This document shows positions 10,645 through 21,394 of a stretch of DNA of 64,000 nt, in pieces. The notes under the pieces are model-generated. The model was not told the origin of the DNA. It saw only the letters and a list, made by a program, of their open reading frames with translations, and did no database searches. This stretch comes from Coccinella septempunctata (taxonomy: Eukaryota > Arthropoda > Insecta > Coleoptera > Coccinellidae). A program made the translations under genes and the position numbers. How positions within the stretch are numbered: the first letter of the stretch is position 1; each line of letters starts with the position of its first letter. The stretch spans positions 40,142,001 to 40,206,000 of the forward strand of contig NC_058192.1 of assembly GCF_907165205.1 (NCBI RefSeq), in the 5' to 3' direction.

Positions 10645-11630
10645 ATTTTGCGATGTTTTTCTAAAAAAATAATTATTTATTGCATCAGGATCATCAAAAC
10701 TCAGATCTGACCGTGATTTATTCGATATTCCCAATGATTTGAGATCTTTCCATTGCTCGCTAACTGAAGTATTCATGGTGATATAATGAAAATATAATCG
10801 CTTTTCACTAGCTCGATTTACTGCCTCAGTTCTGTTTTTTTTTATGTCTTGCTTTAGGGTAATGTCAGACACGGCGGTTTTGACCGAGACAATTTCCGCT
10901 AGCGTTCGTCTGGTCGATGTCACACGCGTCGATTTAATCGCGTCGGTTTATATCCAAAATACAAGGCGGTGTGAGGTCGTGAATAGAACGATGAAACCAC
11001 CGCGTCTGACATGTTCCATATACATACCAGTCTGATGACTGTACGAAAGGCTCATAAAAACCGAGGCGGATAGTGGTCCGACCCTTCGAGTCGATTTTAA
11101 AATCGCCTGGCGATTCATACCGCTACGTCTGACATGGTCTATTTGAAACCCATTGACGACTCTCCGATACGGTTCTACTCTCAAGAAACGTCTCGGACAA
11201 AACCGCCGCGTCTGACATTACCCTTAGCCCTGTCTCTCTCCTTTATTATTTCCTTATTCTGTCTGTCATCCACGGTGCATTCTTTTTCGAGATTCTTATA
11301 GATCTAGTAGGAAAATGTTTATCAAATAAATCCGAAAAAGTTTCCTAGAAAAATTTCACCTTTTCATCAACATCATCCATGTGAAATATTCCCGAAAAAT
11401 CCGAACCAGTGATGTCCTGAAAAAGTAATTGTTCAATACTTAACATATGTTATGTTATGTTAAATACCGTTTTCATTGCCGATAATCACATCGATGAGAG
11501 ATTCTGAAGTTGGGGTAATGTGAGTTGGCTCCCGAATTAGCTGATGCATACCAATAGAGGAAAGTATAGAGTTGAAATATTTTACTGAAGGTAAATTGCT
11601 ATCTAAAAAATTAAGCGTGAGGCCTAAGTG
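10645..11630 (-). pseudogene. CR1/Jockey-superfamily endonuclease-RT linker fragment, split by a MITE
   Basis: On the minus strand, 11620-11460 encodes an endonuclease end (LDSNLPSVKYFNSILSSIG, HQLIREPTHIT, SLIDVIIGN), with the usual HQLI.EPT.IT..S.SLIDVI pattern. Then 11400-11226 gives an AFFDKHFPTR-like and KKNAPWMTDRIRK linker. After the MITE (10857-11223) the linker continues (10845-10660) with SEQWKDLKSLGISNK and FDDPDAINNYF. The order is right for one element interrupted by the MITE. Jockey copy 1 has inserted on its 3' side near 10640. The RT domain is absent. Confidence 0.7.
10857..11223. mobile_element. PIF/Harbinger-like MITE, TSD TTA
   Basis: The element has terminal inverted repeats of about 34 bp starting GGGTAATGTCAGAC, with three mismatches between ends, and a perfect 3-bp duplication TTA (10854-10856, 11224-11226). 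It is 367 bp long, non-coding, and rich in CG dinucleotides compared with its flanks. TTA/TAA duplication plus a G-rich TIR is the PIF/Harbinger signature, but no transposase is here to confirm it. It splits an endonuclease-linker reading frame, which continues on both sides. Confidence 0.85.
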
Positions 11631-11890
11631 CACAATGCAGTGTAGCGTTTGGCAGGGCGGAGCGTCCAGCGAAAGCGTCAAACACGTGTTCAAGAATGGA
11701 AGTACAGCATTTAACAGTAACAGCGATGGATGTAGCGTTCTTGTTTGCGTTCAGCGTGGAATCCAAGTTCGAGTTAGGGTAAGGCCTGAGTTTAGTGGCG
11801 TTCAACGCTCATAATACTGCGTTTTAGTTTAGAGCGGGCATTTTGCGGCCTGACTCAATACAGCATTTTGCGGAGAGTGCAGCACAGGAA
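11631..11890. other. Unassigned GC-richer segment
   Basis: A block of higher GC with gcgtttggcagggcgg-like strings lies between the endonuclease fragment and the 3' end of Jockey copy 2. It has AGGCC-containing strings near both ends in inverted orientation, which suggests a MITE-like origin, but the match is too short to claim. No coding sequence is supported. Confidence 0.3.
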
Positions 11891-13139
11891 GGATGGTTCA
11901 TTTTTTTTTATAGCAGGGGGAATCTGCGACCGTGAAAAACACGGGGCTCCATCTCTCGCCCAGAGAAACCCATTTCTAGGGTACACTGTGGGGTTACTCA
12001 CTCTTCCGAGTTTGCGACTCACTAAACCTAACCTGCTTTTTTGGTTCCGGGCATTTGCCTATAAACCATTTATCCCTTGATCGGTTAATTTCTTCTTGCA
12101 CATTGTCGTGCTAGGGTTTTCATGTTCGTCCATTTCGGATATCTCTTCTTAGTATAGTTTTAATAAGCTTTCCCCTTCATAAATTCGGTGATGGTTTCCC
12201 ACTTCAACTCTAGATATATCTGTTTGTTCCTGACAAACCAAGGCGCATCTATGGCACATCGTACTAGCTTGTTTTCTGTTTTCTGAATTCTTTGTATATG
12301 GCTCTTTGCCGCGAATTCCCAAGCACCTGATCCATAAGTCAGTTGCGGTCTAGCAACGGCTTTGATTATTTTCAATTTTGTCTCATTTAACATATGGCTC
12401 TTTCTACCTATCAGCGGGTAGAGCATATTCATCGCTGCCTTGGTTTTGTCAGCGGCTTGTTTGATATGGCTTTTCCAAGTTAGACCTTTGTCTAGGGTGA
12501 TACCTAAATATTTCGCTTCGTTTTTCCATTCGATTTCTTCTCCATCTACCTCTAGATTTGTTGTAGTTCTCAGTCTCCTCTTTTGCAGTAATATCGCTTG
12601 GCTCTTTTGTCCGTTGAGCTTTATTTTCCATTTAATACACCAGTCAATTATTTCATCCATAGCTTCTTGTAATTTTCCTTCTATGATTTCTGGCTTGCGA
12701 TGTCGCATTACGATTCCCGTGTCGTCGGCATATGCTGTCAGCATAGTCCTTGGAGATTTTGGTATATCGTGAATATATATGTTATACAGTAACGGCCCAA
12801 GTACTGACCCTTGAGGCACCCCTGCTTCCATATATCTGGTTGTGGAGTTTTCTCCTTCCACTTTCACGTAGAATCTTCTGTTCCTCAAATAATTCCTAAT
12901 CAACTTGCACAGTTTGATTGAATATCCAGCATATCTCATTTTGTAAATCAATCCTTCATGCCATACTCTGTCGAATGCTCTGGCGACATCTAGTAGTACA
13001 AAACCAGTTGCTTGTTTATTTTGGAATCCTTCTGTTATGTATTCTGTGAGTCTCAGTAATTGCTGTTCTGTTGAGTGATGTCTTCTGAATCCGAATCGCT
13101 CTGCTGGAATGAGATTCATATTTTCAGTTTCTTCTGTAA

Positions 13140-13353
13140 TGCCGCCCACAGACTTCGTTCTTTTCCATCCGTTCGAATCGCCGTGATTCGAACCGTCATT
13201 CCAAAAACGCCAAAAACCGATGTCTGTGGTGAAAAACCGTCGTTCCGAATCGTCGGTTTTTCACCACACACATCGGTTTTTGGCGTTTTTGGAACGACGG
13301 TTCAAATCGCGGCGATTCGAACGGATGGAAAAGAACGAAGTCTGTGGGCGGCA
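13140..13353. mobile_element. Palindromic Harbinger-like MITE, TSD TAA
   Basis: Almost the whole 214 bp is one inverted repeat: arms of roughly 100 bp begin TGCCGCCCACAGACTTCG and mirror each other around a short centre near 13240. The flanks are TAA (13137-13139 and 13354-13356). Alignment with Jockey copy 1 at the same ORF2 position shows that removing the element and one TAA gives a continuous host element sequence, so the borders are well supported. Non-coding. Confidence 0.9.
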
Positions 13354-14340
13354 TAAGCCTCCTAGCGATTACACTTTCTACTAATTTTCCTAGGGCGTAC
13401 AAAAATCATATCGGCCTGTAGTTTTGGGGGAATTTTTTATCTTTGCCTGGTTTGTTGAACACTATGACTTCTGCAGTTTTCCACTTTTTCGGATAGTGTT
13501 CAGTCCTCAATATACCGTTTGCAATATTTGTGAGAGCAGCTATACCTTTTCTAGGTAATTTCTTCAACAAAGCATTCGTTATTTTATCACTTCCGGGAGC
13601 TTTTCTATTTTTCAAGCTTCTGAATATCTCCTTTATTTCGAATGGGGATGTTGGTTTTTCTATTTTGTCGTCTACTGGTGGTTCGTCCATTTCTTCTTCG
13701 TTGTTCTCAACTAGTTCTTCCAGATCATCATTATCTTCATCAGGTCTGTAATTTATTCTCGATTTTCTTTCGATCGAGTCCGCCAGTGCTTCTGCTTTAT
13801 CGATATTCGTATATGCCATTCCTCTTTCTCCGTGGAGAGGTGGTATTTTAGTCTTTTCTCTTCTCAGACATTTTTGCATTTTCCATGCAGAATGATCGAT
13901 AGTATTTAGTTCTTGAACTCTTTTGTTCCACCTTTTTTCCTCATGTCCTTCAGGGCATTTTTTAGAACTTGGCTGTGTCGGTTTAGATTTCTCTTATTTA
14001 TATCTGTTTTGTTGAGCCTGTATGTTTTTCTTAGTCTCCGATTTTCCCTGATGAGATCTTTGATTTCTCTGGGTGTATCACCGTGTGGATGTATCGGTGC
14101 TGGTCTCGTTATTTTCTGTGTGCTCGTTTCTAGTTTATCAACTGCACTTTCAAGGTCTTCCGATGTCGATTGAAATTTATTCTGGGAGGATTCTGCATCT
14201 CTTCATAAACTTTTTAGGGTTTTCACTCCCAATCTCTGAAACAAAATCAATTAAAAATGAAATCAACGATTTGCTCCTGCGTAAATTCTTGCACTAATTT
14301 GTCAGGAGCACATTAACTAGAAAAAATTGTTGCCTGACAA

Positions 14341-14691
14341 TGTTGTATTTACAACATACCCTGTATTTGTGGTAAAACTTATACAGGTGAAACGTCCAGA
14401 CCTCTAGAAATAAGAAAACGCGAACATAAAATTAATATTAAAAATAGAGAAATTAATCGATCACAAATCGCAGATCACATTTGTTCTAATACGGGAGACC
14501 ACATGATGGATTGGGACAACACTAAAATTTTAATGACGGAACCAGACCATTTTAAACGAAAAATTAAAGAGTCTACGTGTATTCTATTAGATCAAGATAA
14601 TAATTTGGCAAATTGTTCGGTAGGAATAGATCATATTTGGATCAATTTACTAAAGAAGGAACTGTCATCCGGTAATTTCAAAATTAAATGA
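14341..14691 (+). pseudogene. PLE GIY-YIG endonuclease domain, C-terminal fragment
   Basis: An open frame of 116 codons without its own start. It reads YNIPCICGKTYTGETSRPLE, then KREHKINIKNREINRSQIAD. The PC.CGK.Y.GET.RPL..R..EH pattern is that of the GIY-YIG endonuclease found at the C-terminus of Penelope-like RTs; Tyr, Gly, Arg and the EH pair of the fold are visible. The rest (MMDWDNTKILMTEPDHFKRK, then IWINLLKKEL) matches the usual tail. The RT domain is missing, because the copy is 5' truncated exactly where the inverted tail begins. Confidence 0.85.
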
Positions 14692-14779
14692 ATCAACGTT
14701 TCTATGCAGTCTCTGTTTCTGTGTGTTGACAATTAATGTCAAACAAAAGCCACAATTCAGAAGATTTTCAAAAATAGAT

Positions 14780-14830
14780 TTTTCGTCTGATGAAGGAGTC
14801 TGATATAGACTCCGAAACGTTACAACTTAG
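14780..14830 (+). ncRNA. Hammerhead-like motif of the PLE (degenerate)
   Basis: CTGATGA (14786-14792), stem II GGAGTC/GACTCC (14794-14799 with 14807-14812), then GAA and the palindrome ACGT (14816-14819). This order is that of a type I hammerhead with minimal stem III, as reported for Penelope elements. One extra A separates CTGATGA from stem II, and stem I pairing is weak, so activity is doubtful. It lies in the 3' UTR upstream of the tail. Confidence 0.55.
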
Positions 14831-16802
14831 AATTATAATTTCAACGTTATTTATTTTGAGTTCATTGTCAGGCAACAATTTTTTCTAGTTAATTTGCTCC
14901 TGACAAATTAGTGCAAGAATTTACGCAGGAACACATCGTTGATTTCATTTTTAATTGATTTTGTTTCAGAGATTGGGAGTGAAAACCCTAAAAAGTTTAT
15001 GAATAGTCTTCCAATGTGTTGATTGTGGGTATTTATGTTACCTCCGATTGTATCAGATCGCTATATTTAGGCTAATTGGAGTATTCTCTTGTTTGCATTA
15101 GTTTTCTTGGCCTTTCTCCTATTGTTAATTCGATGGGGTTGTGGTTAGAGGTTCCGTCCCACAAGGTCTCTATCGAGAATTCTCTAGTGATATTTTTCAT
15201 AATTGCGATATAAATCATATATGGTAATCCATTTCCGAATGCTAGGTAGGTTGGTTCTTCAGGTCCAATAACGATAGCTTCCTGTGTTTCAGCGAGATCT
15301 TTCAGTTTTCTGCCATTTCTGTTTTCCATCCTGCTGTTCCATTCTGGAGCTTTGCAATTAAAATCTCCGATGCAGATTTTCGGGTTTGTTTCATCTAGTA
15401 AGTTGTTGATCTCTTCTTCCAATAAGTTATTTGGGGGTCTTTTATATGCCGATGTGATTTCGACTCTGTCGATTTATTTCAGCAACAATCGTCACTGTTT
15501 CTATTTGTGACTCTTCAGATCTTCCTTTAAAATAGTGTTTCAGATCTCGTCTAACCAGTAAGGCAACACCTCCTCCAGTGTTTGCGATTCTGTCACATCT
15601 ATATATCTCATAATTCATGATGTTCAATCGCGTATTTGGTTGTATTCTTGTTTATTGTAAGGCTATAATATCAGGTTTTCTCTCTGATAATATTTCTTCT
15701 ATCTCGGATTTTCGAGTTCTGACCCCGTTTATGTTCCAGGAGACTATTTTAAGGGAATTTTTCCTAGTTGTATGTTTCATGATTTCAGTTTACTGAACAT
15801 TCCTTGGAGTTTTTTCTCCATCTCTCTTTCAATTTTCAACATGATTGTGTTGAAAATTTTTTCAGTGAAAGTGTCTAAATCGTCGGCGGATTCAGAGACT
15901 TTTCTGTTTTCTTTTGTTTTGTTGATCGTGGGTTTAGCTTGGGGCATTTTCGGTTGCTCCTTCTTCTGTACTGGTTTAGGTACTTCTTTTTTCTTGTCGT
16001 CTACTCTAGAGAGGGTGGGCTTCTTTTTCTCCTGGACTTTTTGCGGAATCGTGCTCTGCTGAGCCGATTTCTGGCCTGTTTTCCTCTTCCTTGTCACTAA
16101 TTTGAATTCGCTACATCCTTTGTAGCTTGCTGGATGGCCTTCTTCACCGTACAGAACGCATATGGCATTTCTCTCCTTACCTTTTCTGGTAAGTTCGCAA
16201 TCTTTTGTGCAATGATTGCCCAAACATTTGACGCATCTGTATGGAAAAGAACACTTGTTTTGGGCATGTCCGTACCTCTGGCATCTGAGGCATTGGCTTG
16301 GATTTTCTGCCTTTCTTTTTGATTCCGCTACAATGCAGAGATTGTAGAGGCGTCTTATTTCGAAAATCTCCTTTCTCTGAGTTTTAACCAGGTATAAGGG
16401 TATAAACTTTTTGGTTTTATTGGATGTCATTCTGGACACCTCGGCGTCATGGATTCCTTGAACCTTTGGATAATTTTTGATTATATCTACGTCAGCATCT
16501 ATTGGGAGATGCTTTATGACTGCGTAGATCTTTTTCTCTTCCTCCATCTGGTAGGTGAAGTACTCCCTACCAATCTGGTCAAAATATTCCGTAATGTTCC
16601 TGTAATCGTCCACAGTCGAGGCTACGATCCTGATTCCGTCTTTTACGACGGTTGCTCTGTTGTAGCTGAATTTCTTCATGTAGAGAGCTTTTGAGATCTC
16701 TACCCAATCGGCTGTACTCATCGTCGTGATGGGTGGAAATTTATCTTTTTTATGCAACTCCGTAGCTTTTTTTGCGGTCTCTTCGTCTGAAGATGAACTT
16801 TC

Positions 16803-17337
16803 TTTACAGAACTTCGATCAGTTTCTCCCTCGGAACCTCGGGCAGATTCTGTATCTCCAAATTATTCGACCTACCATTCTGATCCATCATGTTGAGCCTG
16901 TGACTGAGACTGGTAACCTCCTGCTTCAAGATAGTATTTTCTTTTTCAAGTTTGTTCACCTTAGCACTAACCGCACTGAACTTGTTCAATTTCTCCTCAA
17001 AATCAGTAATCTTGTTACAACAGAAATCGACGGCGTGCCGCAGATCCTCAATCACCGATGTCAACCTGACCATAGAAACAGAAAGACCATCCTGTACACG
17101 TTGCCCGTCGTCCGCCTCTTCAGCGGTTATCGGAGGAACGGTGTTCGTCTTATGTGGCGAGGAATTCCGACAAGAAACGCAAGTCCACCCGGTCCCAGGT
17201 AGGTTCCTGATAACAGACTCCTGCGTCTTGTTGATATCACTACATGTACCATTTGCGTGATAATGATCAAGGCATCTCCCACAGTTAACAAATGGAGATC
17301 TTTTAATCGCCTGCATACAGTGTTTACAAACAGTCAT
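16803..17337 (-). pseudogene. ORF1 with PHD-like zinc finger and coiled coil, N-terminal part
   Basis: The frame opens at 17337 (MTVCKHCMQAIK) and shows eight Cys/His ligands in C..C...C..C..H..C....C..C order (CKHC, CGRC, H-YH, CSD, CVSC), a PHD-type finger, followed by a leucine/lysine-rich coiled coil (KVNKLEKENTILKQEVTSLS) and the block RSNNLEIQNLPEVP that begins the RNA-binding domain in CR1/Jockey-superfamily ORF1 proteins. The frame stops at 16804, where Jockey copy 2 begins. The 175 bp to the right (17341-17515) is the likely 5' UTR. Confidence 0.75.
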
Positions 17338-17517
17338 CGTGACGGAAGAACGAAAATAATGGATGAAAGTTAGATGTAATTCACCTTTTTGAAATGCTAC
17401 CTAACGGAATTCGACACTCAGACAGAAAAATCTTCAAAATTCACCAAGCTAGGGTAACTTTAATAACAGCGATACGCAGTGTATGCTTATACATGAACGA
17501 TCACCATACAGTTAAGG

Positions 17518-17625
17518 GTTTTTAGTGGGTCTCAAGCTCAGGAGAGTGAGAATCCCCACACTTGTTCCCCCTCAGGAGAGGATGGTTCGTCTGACTTGCA
17601 GATTTTCCCCCTGCTACAAAAAGAA
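17518..17625 (+). mobile_element. Jockey 3' tail fragment (about 110 bp)
   Basis: This plus-strand segment is the reverse complement of the 3' UTR ends of Jockey copies 1 and 2 (compare 7186-7290), with about ten differences. It ends in an A-rich run (acaaaaagaaaag). It is a very short 5'-truncated insertion between an ORF1 fragment and a PLE fragment. Confidence 0.8.
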
Positions 17626-17639
17626 AAGTTGTAGAATGA

Positions 17640-18140
17640 GGTCTTGCAACTAAATTCTTTGAAAATGTTCTACAATCTATAGGATAATCTAGGGAAAAAC
17701 GCAAGCTTGAAATATTTTGACTTTGCAGTCATCCTAGGATGTGAGCCAATGTGCATGTTATTCGTTGTGTAGGCTTTTGTATTGACGCTCCCGTCATTGT
17801 TGACAAGGCAAAATTGATCTTGTTTTTGCCTGTAGTTATTTATTGCCTTTTTGTTATAGTAAGGGGTGTAGTTGTTGCTCAGAAGTATGTTGGTTATTTT
17901 TATAATGTTCTCCTCTTCGATTTTTTTATGGCTTAGTGATACAGCTCTTTGAATTTTATTGCTATCTACATTTTTCTTTTGTTTAAAGCTGTGATTGAAA
18001 AGAAAGTTACGACATCTGCCAGATTTAGATGGTTTTGCATACCAATCTGGGATAAGTTTATTGTCTTCCCTTATCACCATAATATCGAGAAAAAGGAGGC
18101 TGTTATCTCGTACTACTAATTTCGTAAGCACTGAGTGGGA
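17640..18140 (-). pseudogene. PLE reverse transcriptase, C-terminal part
   Basis: Minus-strand frame with NSLLFLDIMVIREDNKLI, then DWYAKPSKSGRCRNFLF, QKKNVDSNKIQRAVSLS and ITNILLSNNYTP. This is the thumb region of Penelope-like RTs (consensus FLDV.V.R....L.T.WY.K....GR.LNF.S.H...QK...I..A..LS). The open frame continues rightwards to 18386, but that part is a different, basic and GC-rich sequence, so the PLE stops near 18140. The fingers/palm fragment at 20610-20815, same strand, may be the other half of the same copy, separated by 2.4 kb. Confidence 0.75.
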
Positions 18141-18981
18141 GAGGTAAGAGGGAAAATCAGCTGATTTGGAGGTTCGGGAATTCTCTGTTTCTTCGAAATC
18201 CGCCGCACGTCCGTGTCCGCGAAAAATGCGAAACGAAAGACGAATAACCGGAGCATAGGCGCGTACTACTCTCGACTCGGAAAACAGATAGGAAATACGA
18301 GAAAAAAGGTTCAGAAATTCGAGATTTTTCAACACGAATGTAAACGCATCCAGCTTCACCCGGGGCCTGTTGCCGTTTCTTATCACTCGAGTCGAGTGAC
18401 CTATCTATGTACCTAACTTCAGTCATCAGCTGATCCAGATTTGTACTTTTATATTTCAGTTAGATCTAAAACTGCAATAATATCAACTTCGACTCATTCT
18501 TATTTTCACCGTCCAACAATTTTTCCCCATGCCAGTTATGTACAGTAAGTTCAAAATGAGGATCTTTCAAAATTACTACATTGAGAGGTTATGTTCATTT
18601 TCGTAAACAATTGAATTGACTTACTTTATGAAGGAAGATTTAGAAACATCTTGAGTAAGTAAAGGGTTTATGCACTCTCAGGTGGAAGTTTTCAGGTGTC
18701 TAAGAAAAAGCTGTTCAAGGAAAATCTATCTAAGGAAAATTATTCATTGTAATGAAATATTCTGTATCCTGAAATCTAAAATGCATTGATGTTGAAAATC
18801 ACAGCTCATGGAATATTTAAACTGTAATGTTCTAACATTCCAACATTCCGAATTGATTCATGATTAAGACAATGGTCCTGATGGAACCATATTTGTTTTC
18901 ATACATACAACGTATGATCCTCCTCGAATTAATATTATTCCCTCAAGTAATCATCAATCGTATTTTTGCTCCCGGCCGATC
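18141..18981. other. No recognised gene
   Basis: A GC-richer block (18141-18440) bounded by tcagctgat strings on both sides is followed by AT-rich sequence. The tcagctgat string is itself nearly palindromic, so I do not claim it as a terminal repeat. Confidence 0.3.
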
Positions 18982-20310
18982 TCTTATATCAATGCTGCAG
19001 TCGGTATTTATTTCCCCTTATTCATAATAGTATGGCGAAGCTAAGCTCAAGCAAGGAAAAGACTCATTTCATACCAAGGATTATGGATCATGTTTTATAA
19101 TCCATGATTTCGTTATTGATTTTCATACTACGATGACGCTCATATTTTTCCTGTTTTTTAAGTTCAGAATTACCGTCCAAGAAAATTGGTGTATAGAGGG
19201 ATGTATAAGAATGTATAATTTTTTTGTTCATACTACAGCTTCGAGGATCAAAATGAACTATTCAGTAGACTGAACAGATGAAGTAGACTGAATAGATGAA
19301 GTATTCAGTAGAATTACGATGAAGCGCCTATTCCTCATTTTTCAAGTTCAGAATAGCCGGCCAAAAAAATTGGTGGTTAGAGGAATGTATCAGAATGTAC
19401 TCAAAAAAAATTTTCTTCATTCTGACAGTCCTAGAATAGAACGCCACCCGCAACGATCAAGTGAACCGATTTTTTTCTATTCAGAATGTTTTAAGGATTC
19501 CCTGTCCAGAAGGAGGACTAAAATATCCCAAACATAATTTTTTGTTCATAGTACAGCTCCGAGGATCAAAATGAACTATTCAGTCTTCGATAAAGCGCAT
19601 ATCCCTCCTTCTTCAAGTTCAAAATGGCCGGCCCAGAAAATTGGTGCTTAAAGGAATGTATCACCATATACTCAGAAAAACCACCTTCAACGATGAAAAT
19701 GAATGGTTATTCTCTTTACGATGGAGCGCATCTCTTTTTTTTCCAAAATTTAAAATGACCATCCAAGAAAATTGATGGAATGGGTGCATGGGGAAATAAA
19801 TTTCTTGGCCATTTTACATTTTCAAGACAAAAACGAGGAACATACTATCGATCGTAGGATGTCAGAAAGAAATATTATTTCTTTTGAGTAAATCTGATAC
19901 ATTTATCATCAATTTTATTGGCCACCTGTTTTACACATTCGAAAAAATATGAGAAACATGCTCTCCATCGTCTACAGAATAGTGATGCTTCATTATAATC
20001 GTTGGAGCTGGGACACTGGGGCTTTCCGTATGAGAAAAAAACTTATATTAGGATAGTTATTCATTCCTCTATTTACTCTATCCATCAATTTTTCTGACCG
20101 TCTATTTTGAACTGTTATTTCTTCCGGAGTAGAAATCCGTAAAATATTCTGAATAGAAAAAAAAACGTATGAAGTTGTAGATTATAACCCCTAATTCATA
20201 ATCCTTGGTAAGAAGTCACTCCATCTCTCCTTGCATATAACTTATTATTCGCTTCGGCATTCTATTCTAAATAAGAGAAAAAATTAACAGACTGCAGCAT
20301 TGATATAAGA
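18982..20310. repeat. Foldback repeat with internal degenerate tandem units
   Basis: Inverted arms of about 130 bp: the left starts tcttatatcaatgctgcag (18982) and contains accaaggattatg near 19074; the right (20180-20310) is its diverged reverse complement. Between the arms, a unit of roughly 130-180 bp (aagttcagaat..ccaagaaaattggtg..gaatgtat) recurs four or more times near 19140, 19330, 19600 and 19750, and once inverted near 20080. No coding sequence is supported. This looks like a non-autonomous DNA element of foldback type. Confidence 0.7.
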
Positions 20311-20609
20311 CATACGGTATTGACCGTGGTGGAATAGTCATTCTTGAAACTGGATGGACGGGGGTAAACACTACAGTGTATAAATCGGGTTGATTTGATT
20401 GATTGATCTTATTTTCGCTTATGACGTTTTTTTATTGAGGTGGTGGTAAAAGATGGATCCATCGAAAAAAATAGATCGCTGGGCTTACTAGTTATTTTCT
20501 ATCTCTATAGTGAATTATAGTTTTTCATGGAATGAGTTGAAAAGATTATGTGTTGACTCAATGCGGTCTTCAGGTACGAGTAGAAATCAAAATATATTTT
20601 GATGATAGG

Positions 20610-20815
20610 GATGTCAATATTCAGCTCACCTGAAACATTCGAATACCTCCAACATAGCTAATTCAGCAAAATTACGACTGGCACGGCATCCCATTGCTGT
20701 TCCATCCAACTGTCTGTAATAAATATTGTTGAATATAAAGTGGTTACTGTCGAATACAATACCAACCAATTTGATGAAACTGCTTTTATCTAATTCAGTG
20801 AAGCAACTTATATAT
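20610..20815 (-). pseudogene. PLE reverse transcriptase, palm fragment
   Basis: The minus strand reads FIFNNIYYRQLDGTAMGCRA followed by SRNFAELAMLEVFE. The Y.Q..GTAMG....N.AEL.M..FE string is the signature motif of Penelope-like RTs just ahead of the catalytic aspartates. The frame is short and the catalytic YVDD block is not present. Confidence 0.75.
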
Positions 20816-20997
20816 CGCCATCTTTTGGAGGTGGGTTGAAATATCTAGACAAGTCGTTTTTTGTTTTTGATATTGAATCTAGTGAAATTCTTAATGTGGT
20901 AAAACATTTGAAAAAGTCATCTTCATCAGGCTTAGATCAGATTCCTAGTATTGTAATAAAAAGGCTATTCACTTTATTGTTGAGCCAATCAAGCATA

Positions 20998-21394
20998 TCG
21001 TCGTTAAAACCCGAAAAATGTGTAACTCCCAATTTAATCAAAAAAGAGATTTTGATGCCATCCCTTAGCGGTTTTCAACATCTACATGCTCAGAAATTTG
21101 TGTAGTTCCATCGAACAGTTAAATATTTTTCCCGCGCAAAATAGAATAATGTGTATCTCCGTGCTTGAAATTGTTTAAAAGAAATACGTGTACCTCCCTT
21201 ACACTAGCACGGCGTCAGTGCATATATGCACATCACATCAGTGGATAACATAAGAAGTAGTGGAAAAATAGTGCTGGTTTGCTGTGAAAACAAAGGTAAA
21301 TATTAAGGGAGTACGGGTAATAATAAAAAGTTTTTTGTCTCTCCTGTCAAATCAGCTAAAATGGAGTTACACATTTTTCGGGTTTTAACGACGA
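20998..21394. mobile_element. MITE with TIR TCGTCGTTAAAACCCG, TSD TA
   Basis: The ends are perfect inverted repeats of about 32 bp: TCGTCGTTAAAACCCG and on through tgtgtaactcc. They are flanked by TA (20996-20997, 21395-21396), fitting a Tc1/mariner-type MITE. The interior is non-coding and repeats short tgtgta(a/t)ctcc and gtgtacctccc strings. It interrupts the CR1-like RT between the fingers and palm blocks. Confidence 0.8.

Larger units (their letters stand above)
14197..15003 (+). mobile_element. Penelope-like element (PLE), truncated, with inverted tail
   Basis: The left 145 bp (14197-14341) is an inverted copy of the right-hand tail (about 14858-15003); between them is a plus-strand fragment holding the GIY-YIG endonuclease end, a 3' UTR and a hammerhead-like hairpin. 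An inverted partial terminal repeat upstream of a truncated copy is a known PLE structure. The same tail recurs at 32110-32260 and in a 69-bp insertion at 45752. The insertion interrupts the Jockey ORF2 endonuclease. The sequence to the left (gtcttccgatgtcgattg) resembles that to the right (gtcttccaatgtgttgattg), possibly a long diverged duplication. Confidence 0.85.
12160..15780 (-). pseudogene. Jockey ORF2: AP endonuclease + RT (copy 2)
   Basis: The start ATG (15780-15778) overlaps the ORF1 stop as ATGA. The endonuclease follows in frames at 15627-15442 and 15422-15072 (ICIGDFNCKAPEWNSR, SNHNPIELTIG). After the PLE insertion the linker and RT N-terminus lie at 13879-13406 (FEIKEIFRSLKNRKAPGSDK, then KTAEVIVFNKPGKDK and NYRPI). 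After the MITE, 13149-12160 gives a long intact stretch: ERFGFRRHHSTEQQ, LLDVARAFDRVWHEGL, EAGVPQGSVLGPLLYNIYIHD and the catalytic AYADDTGIV. It is the best-preserved RT of this family here. It is disabled by the insertions and a few frameshifts. Confidence 0.88.
11891..16802 (-). mobile_element. Jockey-clade non-LTR retrotransposon, copy 2 (5' truncated, twice interrupted)
   Basis: Read leftwards from about 16802, the copy contains most of ORF1, ORF2 and a 3' UTR ending in a T run at 11892-11900 (poly(A) on the element strand). It is the same family as copy 1, with high similarity through ORF2 and the shared 3' UTR block. Two insertions break it: a Harbinger-like MITE (13140-13353) and a Penelope-like element (14197-15003). 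At its 5' end the ORF1 frame stops abruptly against another element's ORF1. Confidence 0.9.

Noticed and set aside
11631..11890. GC-rich segment considered as a MITE.
   Set aside because: The inverted AGGCC-containing ends match over too few bases, and no target duplication was found.
16775..16800. A ctgaagatgaac string, considered as a hammerhead core.
   Set aside because: No stem II can form and it lies within Jockey ORF1 codons.
17670..18386. A single 238-codon minus-strand frame taken as one PLE protein.
   Set aside because: Only 17670-18140 has PLE motifs. The N-terminal part is GC-richer and unlike any RT, so the frame is a chance fusion across a junction.
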